Source of the DNA: Craterostigma plantagineum
Taxonomy: Eukaryota > Streptophyta > Magnoliopsida > Lamiales > Linderniaceae
Reading direction: 5' to 3'
Length of the DNA: 64,000 nt
NCBI GenBank assembly: GCA_027422505.1
Contig: JAPQWV010000333.1
Span: 248,001 to 312,000 of the forward strand
Position numbers and translations under genes: made by a program. Of this stretch, positions 31,681-41,690 are shown piece after piece (position 1 is the first letter of the stretch; each line of letters begins with the position of its first letter). Under the pieces are notes generated by a model that was not told where the DNA came from, ran no database searches, and was given only the letters and a program-made list of their open reading frames with translations.

Positions 31681-34519
31681 CGAGAAACCTGTGAACTTTG
31701 ACTGAAGGCAGCTTCAACAAACGGATATAATAGGTGAGAGTTTCGCATGAATAATATTATAAAGCAATTGAACAATAACACTTGTCGGCAACTTGATCAT
31801 CAAAGGCCCGACACGTAGCCATGTGAAACGGTGTTTAGAATTCCCGAGGAGATATGTCTCTATCCTAGTGTTGGTGGGTGATTGTACTTTCAGAACCCCG
31901 AGCTTTCCAAGTCTCACGCGTCAGTGTAGCGCTGTTTTATAAATTTTTGAGCTGCCAAGCACTCGTAATTCCCATAGTCCATTAGAAATAGATAAGTTCA
32001 GATAATGGCATGTCCAGCCCAACCACTTCATTCTGACAGGTAACAAATTAAGCTCCTGTAATTCAATAATGTCAGGCCCCACTAATTTCTCCCCGCAGCA
32101 TAAAATTCATCCCCGGAGAATCAATATAATATTGGAAGCTTAATGCGAGAAATGTAGTAAGAGCCGAAAATCATCCCATAGTAGCCACATAAATTTCAAA
32201 GTATGCAATAATTGTTCCTAATACCGTCAATCCCACATTGGCCCGCGGGCCTCGACGTGCAACTACTTCCTTGTATAATAATAGAACATCTATATTCTTT
32301 CAAATATATCCTTTTGTCATGTTAGATCTTCGATTTCCCAATACTCGTTTCTCGAACAAATCAGCTCTGATTTAATAGATATGATAAATCCTACCAAAAA
32401 CGTTTAAAAAACTTACAAACCATATCCGAACGCAATTACCGACGAGTGTCTCCGACTTCCCAACAAGCGACCGTGAATCCTCGTGCAGTGGTTTCATCAT
32501 TCGTTTTTGTTTCTCACCACAAAATCGTAGATGGTCTGTTTTCTTTCTTCAGTTGTATTTCTGTGGCTTCTCCCTCGATACATCATCAATTCCTCGTGGA
32601 ATGATCTGTTAAACATCCAAAGTATCATGAAAGTAAGGCATACCTCCAATATGGCGAAGATCTTGCGATTTTGTTTGATCCACTCGGGGGCGAGATTCGT
32701 TTAGGCATGTGATAACCTCGTTGGGCTTTAATTTTCTGTTTTCTGTGACTTTGAAGGTTGTCCCTGATGGTATTGGGGTGTTGAATAGTGATAAAGCGCG
32801 CTGCTCGGCCAGGCCTTGATGTTGGGTTCTCCGTTAGTTAGCCCGTAGTGGTTGGATGATGTCGGACAGCGAGGGAAGCAACATCGGCGAGTTATTTTAT
32901 CAAGAATGATGTTGATTCCTCGGGTTAGTTTCCAAGGCCTTTTCCGTAGGAGGGGGTGGTCGGGTAGTCTTCTCCTATGGGTCCCGTAAGCTTAGGCTTA
33001 CGCTGCTCCGAAAACTTAATTATCTCGAGAACTAATTCCGTCGTATAGACGATGCCAACCAATAATATTCTCTCAGGCCGACAAGCGCACGAGAATTCCT
33101 GTACTCAAATAGCTCAAAGGAAACTGATGCGTCGTCAAGCCCCAAAATTCCGAGGGCGTCAGTTCCTTCCTCATCTGAGACTTAGTTTCTCAGCCACATG
33201 TGGACCTACATACGGCTGCGAGCGGATCGAACGTTGAGGCGTACAACATCGGCGGATAACCGACTGGTCGCCGAGGTTGTGAGCTTGAATTGATACAGCG
33301 CGGCACAATCGTTGGGACTCGGGTCAATTTCCCAAGTGTCGGCTAATTCCGATCTGCCGCCCGGGCGTCTCCACCTGGCAACTTGGGTTGATTTCGGCAA
33401 GAAGGGGAAATCTCGAAGGCGTATGGGCTGATTCAGTCGCGTAAGGATTTTCTGTACTAAGATAACTCGAAAGGAACCATAAAAGTGTGGTTAAATCCCC
33501 TTGTGTTAATATTATTATCATCCCTCGAGAATTCAACAAAAAAATCTGCCCCCAAAATATGTAATACCAAGACACGCCGTAACCTTCAAAACCTTGCTCT
33601 CCTTTCATTATTATTCTTTTATTATTATTTTCTATTATATATATATATATAGATATTTTCTTAAATATATCAGCAAGCCCCAAGTCGAATTAAATGAGAT
33701 CTCGAAAAATCAAAGCAACCAGGTACCACCTAATTTCGGACTTGAAGAAAGTGATTATGTAGGTCCGATTAATTCAGAACCCACAAAATATTTCAGCGAA
33801 ATCCGCTGCTTCCAAACGCCCCACGCTTTCATTAATCGCCAGAAGTGGGCCTTGTAATTTTTTTCAGATATACCCCATAAATTGAATAAACTTACAGTCG
33901 GGTCCCAACTATGCGTTGACGACGGGTCTGTAGCCGAGGCTGGGGGCGGTGACCGCTTCTGGCATCTCGGAGCGCCGGCGGGTGTGATGGTGGCGGCTTT
34001 CCCCCATATAAAACCAAGAATCGTGGGCTTTGAGTCCACCTGCCATTTACCTCTGATCGGTGTGGGTAACCACCCTTTCGTAGAGCACGTTCAGGTTCGC
34101 TCGACGGCAGAGGCCTTCCATCGAATCTACCGCTGGTCCCAGATCGGTCATCTGAGTCATATGGGCTGAAATCGACGGCCACAATTTCCGTGTGACACTT
34201 TGTTGATCCTCAGTTTTTTCCTTGGTGGTCCTACGGCTTGCTCGGTCGTCGGACTGCACTCCTCTGCTCAGCGATAGTCTCTTCGGAGCAGCGATGATGA
34301 GTTAAGCCTCGACGATGCGGCCGTTACGCGCGGAACTTGCTCGCGCCTGATTTGTAACCGCTCGGGCTCCAATTGTTCACTTGCCTTGGCTGGTTTTTTG
34401 ACAGCGCCATGGGGGAGGTTCCGAACTCAGTCGATGTCGATGGGGAGGTCACAGTGGCTACCGGCTACGGAGTAGACAGATTTCACAGAACGCATCGCAA
34501 TTTTTTAAGAACTAAACGT
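31681..34519 (-). other. Rest of the Tat/LARD-like internal region, non-coding
   Basis: About 2.8 kb with no gag, protease, RT, RNase H or integrase motif in any frame. Short frames (for example 33324-33683, 33882-34182) show no family resemblance. The 250 bp nearest the PBS match the plus-strand start of the right-hand element (63731-64000), with at least one single-base indel inside the short open frame, which argues against a conserved protein there. A TA run lies near 33635-33650. Confidence 0.7.
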
Positions 34520-34536
34520 TCCCACAGACGGCGCCA
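34520..34536 (-). promoter_or_regulatory. PBS next to the 5' LTR-A
   Basis: Minus strand TGGCGCCGTCTGTGGGA, two bases from the LTR end at 34539. Confidence 0.88.
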
Positions 34537-34538
34537 AT

Positions 34539-35069
34539 TGATGCGGACCGAAAAATCGACCCTAGCATCAATAGTGCGCTGGAAGGTATCGGTCCGTCAC
34601 CGTTTCGAGTTCGTCGTTTTCGTCTTCGGCGGATCCCTGAAACGTCACGAAAAAGCGGGCTAAAGGGCGCCGTCTCGGCGACGCCCCTCCGACGCTCAAG
34701 TCAGATAATCGGACAGACGAGATTAAAGCGTGTAAAGATAATCGAAAAGAGTGAATAATAATTAAAGAGAGTATAAACTGATGGGGCGTTAAGCTATGAG
34801 AAGTGTATCCGTCGTCAACCGTTTGTCGTCTTATCCTCGTATCAGTATAAGGAATAAGGAGATGTGCGCATATATCATCAGTGAGAGGGAGGGAGTTGAG
34901 ATGACAGTTAGTGATAGAATGAGCAACATACCTTTACATTAAATGGAGATGGGCTATTTATATTGGGGTCTTATTCACTTTACAAGCACTATCCCATGTC
35001 GTTAGTGGATCTTGTCCATGATTTGGTGGGTGGTTTCCTTGGTTAGTGGGGTAACCTCTAGGAAATAGT
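34539..35069 (-). repeat. 5' LTR-A of the Tat/LARD-like element, truncated
   Basis: 531 bp, matching the PBS-proximal three quarters of LTR-A; the first 190 bp or so of the LTR (up to TGTTATCCCC) is missing. A TATA box (minus TATAAATAG) is present at 34954-34962. At 35070 the sequence switches to copia 2. Confidence 0.87.
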
Positions 35070-36153
35070 ATTTAGGAATCCAGGTTTGGTGAACCTTAGA
35101 GGGAAATGACAATTCAGGCCGGTGAATGTGTGCCTAGGTGTAGAAGACCTAAAGATTTTCTCCTTAGCCAGTCGCATAAGATGCTTTCTAGAATAAATCT
35201 GGACTGGGTCTTTCAAGTAGGAATATGAGCTTATGGCGCTATATGCGTCATTGTATGATGAGTCGTATTGCCTACGAGAGTTCACATCATTCACTCTATA
35301 ATGATGAGTGTGCGGGATTTGGGAAGTTCTTTGTGTTAAGCTTGGAACTTCTTCTTTGCACGCTTCCCTTTTGATAGGAATGGGAGAGGAAAAATCTTGA
35401 ACATTTTCAACTTTACTTTTCGAAGATAATATTGATTTTCCTTTCTCCTTCCTTATTTTTATTGTTCCTTAGCTATTTTTAGCGCTTTGCTTTTACTTAA
35501 CGTTTCAGCTTCAGTCAATATTGACTTAGAATCATTAATAAAAGCTTTATCAATTTTAGGAACAAGGATGCTCGTTTTAGTTTTTGTTTTATTTACCTGT
35601 TCGAGGAAGATGTATCACTTGACAAATTATTGGAAACAGATAAAGACGGGGAATTTTTGAGATATAAAATCTCCTTAAAAGCTTTTCCTTTTCAGCGCCA
35701 AAACCTATCCTTTCAGAGTCCAAAGTATCATGTAAATCTTTCAATTTGCGAAGAGTCTCAGGAGTATCACATAGGGTAGGTTTTCGATCATGTAAAATAT
35801 TTCCCCGTTAGGAATTAAGTTAGAAGGAGAGTTTTGACCTGCTGGACCTATATTCGAAATAACATTCTCTAATCGTTTAATCTTAGAGTAAAGGATACGC
35901 TGTTCCTCTAAGACAGTCTCATATTTTGATAAGACTTCATTTTGCTCAGCTTCGCAAGAACGTAAATTTTTAGTCATCTCGCAGACCCTATTTTCACTAT
36001 CTTCTAACTTAGTTTGTAAGCTAATTATATTTGACTTTGCGTTTGTCAAATCTTCATTAGCATAAGCTAGGCTTCTTGTTGCTTGAGCAACACGGAGTAA
36101 TTATTAGCAAGTCTTGCTTCTAATTCCTCAATTTTCCTAGCTTGAGCATCCAT
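35070..36153 (-). pseudogene. Coiled-coil linker protein of copia 2
   Basis: The likely start is ATG at 36151-36153 (MDAQARKIEELEARLANN). A frameshift and stop near 36070 precede the longer frame at 35741-36049 (NIISLQTKLEDSENRVCEMTKNL, EEQRILYSKIKRLENVISNIGP), a Glu/Lys/Leu heptad pattern. The tail to 35070 is in several frames. It parallels 3100-3531 of copia 1 and 43740-44460 of copia 3. Confidence 0.72.
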
Positions 36154-36574
36154 ATTAATTAATATAATAGTTAATTAAAAAATTTGAAATTGGCTTTTAA
36201 AATTTCAGTGACGAAAGGTTTGGTTTACTCGAGAAGTATCCAAGAAAGTCGGCGTTGAATATTTTTGGCGTGCACCGAAAAAATTTTGTGATGATTTCGA
36301 AAACTTCGTGAAAAACGACCAAACTTTTCTATAATATGCCAAAGATGTCCTAAGTTGATTGTTGGATATAAATGATCGTTGACACGTTTTGTGGATTTGC
36401 TTTAAAAATATTTTACGAAAACGTCGTCTACACCGAAAATTTTGGACCCGAAAAATTTATTTAGAAAAATTTCAAAAAATATATTTTTATTATTAATTTT
36501 AATAATAAATTATTATTATTATATTATTTTTTGTTTCTACCAATGAAAAGAAAATTCAGAAAGTTTTTTTTTTT

Positions 36575-36945
36575 TTTTAAATCGGATACTGTAGCACTTG
36601 GGTACTGTAGCGTTTCGGGCACTGTAGCAGTTTCGGGTACTGTAGCGTTTCGGGCGAATTGCTACAGTGATGTGACGAAATTGCTACAGTTAATTTGTGT
36701 AAATCATTTGCATTGAATGCCACAGTGTTTCGGGTGCTACAGTGTTTCGGGTGCTACAGTGTTTCGGGCGCTACAGTAAAATTAATAGTTTCGACCGAAA
36801 CTAGTGATTTTGCTACAGTGACGCTACAGTGACGCTACAGTGAAATTGATTGTTTCGCCCGAAACTAGTTAACTTGCTACAGTATTTCGATCGAAACTGC
36901 TACAGTGAACTGCTACAGTGTTTCGATCGAAACTGCTACAGTGAT
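36575..36945. repeat. Leader repeats of copia 2: GCTACAGT in both orientations with TTTCGGG
   Basis: About 20 copies of the 8-mer GCTACAGT or its complement ACTGTAGC occur in 370 bp. The left part has mainly ACTGTAGC, the right part mainly GCTACAGT, so the zone forms a large inverted arrangement. Between them lie TTTCGGGC, its complement GCCCGAAA, and palindromes such as TTTCGATCGAAA. No reading frame of interest. Confidence 0.88.
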
Positions 36946-36959
36946 TTTTTTTTTTTGAA

Positions 36960-37290
36960 AATTAGTCCACTTTCGGGTGTTGACCAGTCAAGTTTCGGGT
37001 GACCAGTCCAGTTTCGGGTTTGACCAGTCAAAATTGGATAATTCTGTCAAATTTCGGGTGTTGACCAGTCCAGTTTCGAGTTGACCAGTCAAAATTCGAT
37101 TAACCAGTCAACATTCGGGTGTTGACCAGTCCAGTTTCGAGTTGACCAGTCCAGTTTCGGGTTTGACCAGTCAAAATTCGATTAATCAGTCAACTTTCGG
37201 GTGTTGACCAGTCCAGTTTCGAGTTGACCAGTCCAGTATCGAGTTGACCAGTCCAGTTTCGGGTTTGACCAGTCAAAATTCGCCCAAAAC
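36960..37290. repeat. Leader repeats of copia 2: GACCAGTC with TTTCGGG
   Basis: About 15 copies of TTGACCAGTC, each followed by CAGTTTCGAG, CAGTTTCGGG or AAAATTCGAT, give a roughly 17-40 bp irregular array. The TTTCGGG word is shared with the neighbouring GCTACAGT zone. Confidence 0.88.
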
Positions 37291-37594
37291 TGAATAAAAA
37301 CGCTCGAAACTGAGTAAATTTGTACTGTAGCTATTTCAGGTACTGTAGCAATCGGGCAGTTTGTTCATCTACCCGATTCTGGACTGAAAATGACGAAAAA
37401 CAGATGCGATTTCTACCCAAAACTCACCCAAATCAACTGAAAAAAGTTTCACTTCAAATCACTTGAAAAACAACCTAGTTACCTCTTGAGCTTGCAAAAT
37501 CAGTAAAATCAACTCAAAAACTCAAGAAATGGCAGAAATTCGAATCCCAAAAAAAAAACACCCAAAAATTTCAATTCAAATCCGAACGTGTTTT
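37291..37594 (-). other. Rest of the copia 2 leader
   Basis: AT-rich with a few more ACTGTAGC copies (near 37323 and 37340) and AACTCAAAA words like those in the copia 1 leader. No gene. Confidence 0.55.
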
Positions 37595-37606
37595 GCTCTG
37601 ATACCA
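37595..37606 (-). promoter_or_regulatory. Primer binding site, copia 2
   Basis: Minus strand TGGTATCAGAGC, perfect initiator-Met tRNA site, two bases from the LTR. Confidence 0.93.
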
Positions 37607-37608
37607 CT

Positions 37609-37942
37609 TGTTGGTCCCTATTTAATCCAACAATACTGACTTAGGACGATTTACCACGCTAATGATGTGGATTTGAAAGCTTAGACGTGGGGTGTGACAG
37701 TGAAGAAGATGAATGCTTTGAAAATGCTTTGTTTTACTATTCAACACACACGCACTCACACATACTACACCAAAAACACACCCTAATGAATTAGGGTTTG
37801 GGGGTATATATACCACATTAGTTGGTATATTATACCCCTAATAACTAAGAACTAGAATATTACAAACTAGCCCAAAGTTAATTAAATACAAACCAACTAA
37901 GATAAACATATTGAAATTGAACACTATAAAATATTCCTAACA
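37609..37942 (-). repeat. 5' LTR of copia 2
   Basis: 334 bp; minus strand starts TGTTAGGAATATT and ends GGGACCAACA. The TATA region (TATATATACC at 37805-37814) lies in the ATACCA...TGGTAT dyad shared with the LTRs at 6117 and 51301. Its ends resemble the copia 1 LTR, its middle does not. Confidence 0.87.
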
Positions 37943-39420
37943 TGCTTCTTGATTTATGTTGGTCATATCTGTGCTCGACAGTAGTGGTAGCATGATTAGT
38001 ATGGACTAAATCGCGAGAAGATGGATATAAGTAAGTCGTAGGTGAAGCAGTAAAACGAGAAATAAAAGAACCAAAAATTGTAAGGATAAAGGTAGAGTTG
38101 AAAACAAAATTAAAAATAAAGGTAACTTAGAGTCCTTTTGACATAGAGTTGTTAAGATTGAATGATGGTCATGTGATGGCGAGTTTCGACAATTTTCGGA
38201 AATGAAACGAATTTTTCCAACACTTAGAAAATTTTGAGAAGTGAAAGTGTTCATGTGATATGAGAAAATTTTGGTGCATGGGAAAAATTTTGTAGCGGAG
38301 AGAAAGTTTTCGCATGTAGTGTAAAATTTCGCTGATCGTACCACATAGGCAAGTTAAGGAATTTCACAAGTGAGCAGTCTGATTTTCGCATGTAGAGAAA
38401 TTTTCTAAGTTGTCTAAAACTTTCGCGTTAAAACATTTTCTGAAATGGGTATTAAAGTTTCGTAAGTAGAGAAGTTTCCAAGTTAGCAAAAATTTCGCAA
38501 GTTTTGAATTTCTCAAGTGGTATGAACGTTTCGCGGGGTGCGAAAACTTTGAAGAAAATTTGCTCAGGTGATAAAATTTCTCGGGTTGAAATTTCTCAGT
38601 TTGACAAGTGATAAAATTTCTCGGATTGACAATTTTCTCAGGTTGAGAAAGTTGCACGATCCGCGAAAAAAATGATGCATGGGTCGAGAAATTATTGATC
38701 CACTGTAGCCGCGAAAAAGTGAAGCTGCGAAAAGATGTGATATGAAGTGAAGGGTATGAAAAATTTCGCGGGGCATGACTCACTGTAGCAGCGAAATTAA
38801 CGTAAGGAAGAAAAAAAATTCTCGAAAAAAATTTGCTCAGTGAAGAACATGGTGCGACAGTGTACGAAACGACGCTATGATTTTAGCCTTGGAACCACTC
38901 AAATCTTAACCAAAATGCGATAAACTGGACTCAATCGACTCGAAATTGGACGGGCAATACATATTTGGGGGTTTTAAACACCAAAATCGTATTACGCGGC
39001 CGAATCGAAGCCGAGAAAATAATAATTTTAAACCTAAAAATTTTAAAAAACGGGGCAAAACAGAATAAAACGAATGGGAATTGGTTTATTTGGGATGTAT
39101 TCATACCGAAAAGCTGATTTGCGACGACGGAGTATGCAGGAAAACTGATTGTGAATGCAGATTTGAAGAATGGCGACGATGCGAGAGGTTGAGAAATTTT
39201 GATGGGGAGGGTGCGAAACTTTTGAAGTTTTCTCGGGAACTTGAAAGGGTTGTGAAAAGAGTTAAGTATTTTGGGGGTTTTGTGACTGTTCATGCGAGAT
39301 ATTGATTAAGGTGGGCCAAATTTCGCGGGCTTGGTCAAAATTGGGTCCACTTGGTCAAATTTTGACTCCGTTTGACCAAAATTTAAAATTTTGACATTTG
39401 GATCAATTTTAACGAAAATT
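37943..39420. other. Leader-like island with AAATTTCTCGG words, origin unclear
   Basis: About 1.5 kb without a recognisable gene. 38170-38830 contains many copies of TTTCTC[AG]G/AAATTTCGC words and CACTGTAGC, like the copia 3 leader at 46240-46930. 38840-39060 resembles the AACTCAAATC sequence that precedes PBSs in copia leaders, but no PBS or LTR follows. It may be a displaced leader, or untranslated sequence of copia 3 whose 3' LTR is missing here. Short frames on both strands are not convincing. Confidence 0.5.
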
Positions 39421-39427
39421 TGGTATC

Positions 39428-39515
39428 AAAAGCTCCCCCTAAATAAAATGAATCGAAAACTTTTTTTTATGAAAAATCAGAAACTCCCCCTTAATCAAAA
39501 GCTCCCCCTTAAGAG
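39428..39515 (-). promoter_or_regulatory. Three polypurine-tract-like motifs, copia 3
   Basis: Minus strand carries TTAAGGGGGAGCTTTTGAT, AAGGGGGAGTTTCTGAT and TAGGGGGAGCTTTTGAT within about 85 bp, just after the RNase H stop. A copia PPT is expected here; three tandem versions are unusual. No LTR start follows any of them. Confidence 0.75.
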
Positions 39516-39527
39516 ACATAATTCTGG

Positions 39528-40165
39528 CTACTTTGTGAAATTCACACAAGACACATAGAAAATGGAGTAAGATGAAAAATATGTACACTTTATCAAAGTT
39601 CGTGTAGGGTCGATTGATCGTAACGGAAGATTCAACATGCCCAACATAGACACAAGGTGTTGGAATCGTTTGACATCCAACGGCTTTGTGAAAATGTCGG
39701 CCAGTTGATCTTCGATAGTTATGTAGTGCAATTCAATAGTCCCTTGTTCGACAGGCTCTTTGATGAAGTGGTGACGAATGTCTATGTGTTTCGTTCGCGA
39801 GTGATGCACTGGATTACTCGTCATCGCAATCGCACTCTTCGAGTCACAATAAATGGGAATTTTATCAACATGAAAATTAAAATCTCGTAGTTGGGTTCTC
39901 ATTCACAAAGCTGTGAACAACAACTAGCGGCGGCGACATATTCTGCCTCCGTCGACGAAGTTGAGACGCAATTTTGTTTTCGAAAAGACCAACTTACGTG
40001 TTTACCGCCCAAGAAGTGTGCCGCTCCAGAGGTGGTTTTTCGATCCATTTTGTATCCTGCGTAATCCGAGTCAGAGATTCCAACCAGTTTGAAGTCAGAT
40101 TGAGTGGGGTACCACAAACCCAGATTGGGTGTTCCTTTGAGATAACGGAGAATCCTTTTTGACAT
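39528..40165 (-). pseudogene. RNase H domain, copia 3
   Basis: [39 protein letters not shown] (catalytic Asp), STSSTEAEYVAAASCCSQL (catalytic Glu), then IPIYCDSKSAIAM and EDQLADIFTKPLD. A frameshift separates the CCSQL and IPIYCD segments near 39900, and another joins it to RT near 40110-40160. The 3' extension after SMLGMLNL is not typical and probably untranslated sequence. Confidence 0.92.
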
Positions 40166-41130
40166 CAGTGAAATGGGATTCCTTAGGTATAGCCTGAAAA
40201 CGAGCGCAGATTCCTGTCGAGAGAACGATATCCGGTCGACTGGCAGTGAGGTACAGAAGAGAGCCTGTTATCCCACGATAGACGGTTTGGTCGATGGGAG
40301 CACCAGATGGGTCCGCATCGGGTCGGCCAGAGGGAGACATAGGTGTAGCGGCAGTCTTAGCATCCTTCATTCCATATTTCTCGAGGATGTCATGGATGTA
40401 TTTGGACTGGTTAATGAAGATTCCGTCGGGGAGTTGCTTTACTTGAAGACCTAGAAAGAAATTCAGCTCGCCCATCATACTCATTTCGAATTTCTCCTTC
40501 ATCAGTTCTGCGAATTGTACACACAGTTGTGGTTCAGTCGATCCAAAAATGAAGTCATCGACATAAATCTGTACAAGCATGATGTCCGGGCCATTCCGCT
40601 TGGTGAAGAGAGTTGTATCGAGAGATCTTTTCTTGAATCCAGACTGAACGAGGAAGTCTGAAAGAACGTCATACCAAGCTCGGGGAGCCTGTTTCAGTCC
40701 GTAGAGAGCCTTGTAGAGTCGATATACGTGATGAGGAAACTCTTCGCTCAAGAACCCTTCGGGTTGATCAACGTACACTTCTTCTTTGAGAAATCCATTT
40801 AAAAAATGCAGTCTTCACGTCCATTTGGTAGACTTTGAAGTTCTTGTGAGCAGCAAAGGCAAGAAAGATCCGTACTCGATCCTGGCAACGGGGGCGAGGG
40901 TTTCATCGTAGTCAATGCCTTCTTGTTGATTGTACCCTTTAGCCACAAGTCTTGCTTTATTGCGGATGACAACACCGCCTTCATCCTTTTTGTTCTTGAA
41001 GATCCACTTCGTGCCGATAATGGATCTGTCACGAGGGCGTGGTACGAGTTTCCAAACTTGTAAACGTTCGAACTGATTTATTTCCTCCTGCATTGCAATC
41101 AGCCAATCAGGATCATTGAGAGCTTCAGCT
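40095..41130 (-). pseudogene. Reverse transcriptase, copia 3 (YVDD intact)
   Basis: N-terminal part [54 protein letters not shown] lies in one frame; after a frameshift near 40800-40870, [33 protein letters not shown] and the active site YVDD (40554-40565) follow. [14 protein letters not shown] and [20 protein letters not shown] complete the thumb. The active-site residues are preserved. Confidence 0.93.
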
Positions 41131-41690
41131 ACTCGTGATGGTTCGGTTTGACTGAGATAGCAAGCGAACAAACTTTCATTCATTGTAGCCGAACGCGTCG
41201 AAACACCGGATGTGGGATCCCCAATAATCTGATCCGCAGTATGAGAGCGAGCCCGAAGTGGTACATTAGTTTGTGAAGAGCTAGCCGCATTTGTGTCGAG
41301 TGGAGGCTCATTAGATTGGAGTCCGGTGTCCGAAGAAGAGATCTCAACCGTAGTAGATTGAGAGGGTTCGGCATCAGGATCAGCAATGTTCCCATGGTTG
41401 GGTAAAATGTCGTCTTCGTTGAGATTGAGATTATCCAAGTTTGGAGGGACCACATCATAGCCTGTGGTGTAGTTGGGGTGGGTGCAGCGGTAGGTTGAGT
41501 GGTGGTGAGGGGAGTCTTGGGGACTGGATAGAAGTACTCGAAAAGCAGATCGAGATCCAGTTCGCCGGTGTTGCCCTCAGATGAGGAAGTTCCCGTCGAT
41601 GAAAGTTGACCTTTTGTCAACGACTGTAAAGGTCCGAGTTCTGGTCTGATATGAGCAGAAGTCATGTGGTCGCCTTCATTTTCGTCAAAG
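41131..41690 (-). pseudogene. Pol linker, copia 3
   Basis: Pro/Ser/Thr/acidic segment between integrase and RT ([21 protein letters not shown] is a conserved copia linker motif; also [22 protein letters not shown]). Two overlapping frames are used, so it is shifted at about 41450. Confidence 0.72.

Larger units (their letters stand above)
27881..35069 (-). mobile_element. Tat/LARD-like non-coding LTR element with three LTRs
   Basis: Minus-strand order: LTR-A (34539-35069, truncated), PBS, 3.9-kb internal region, PPT, LTR-B (29598-30658), PBS, 1.0-kb internal region, PPT, LTR-A (27881-28601). Both internal parts lack gag and pol, so the element would need enzymes from another element (a LARD-type parasite). 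The PBS TGGCGCCGTCTGTGGGA is of the kind found in plant Tat-lineage Ty3/gypsy elements. Flanking target duplication cannot be verified because the right LTR is cut at 35069 by copia 2 sequence. The start of a closely similar element, opposite strand, is at 63007. Confidence 0.82.
35070..37942 (-). mobile_element. Ty1/copia element 2, gag-less and 3'-truncated
   Basis: Minus-strand 5' LTR (37609-37942), PBS, a leader packed with repeats, then directly the coiled-coil linker that in copia 1 and 3 lies after gag. No capsid or zinc-knuckle sequence is present. Everything downstream of the linker (protease, integrase, RT) is lost at the junction with the Tat-type LTR at 35069/35070. Confidence 0.82.

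Noticed and set aside
30766..31701. Long open frames with repeated RGLWNFRAS/SSRTLEFSCL peptides
   Set aside because: They come from the 32-bp array, which is open in all three frames; no start context, no family and non-coding surroundings.
33324..34663. Frames in the Tat/LARD interior as possible gag
   Set aside because: No capsid or zinc-knuckle motif, and the only frame shared with the 63-kb copy is shifted by a 1-bp indel.
30860..37290. Regular direct repeats resembling a CRISPR array
   Set aside because: Units are contiguous or have unlike short linkers, lie in plant LTR elements, and no cas genes exist; the genome is eukaryotic.
37609..37942. This LTR as the missing 3' LTR of copia 3
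   Set aside because: Its middle differs from the copia 3 5' LTR, no PPT adjoins it at 37943, and it has its own PBS on the left side.
38364..39305. Frames of 60-139 residues in the leader-like island
   Set aside because: Phe/Ser-rich translations of TTTCTCGG words; not conserved in type and no start context.
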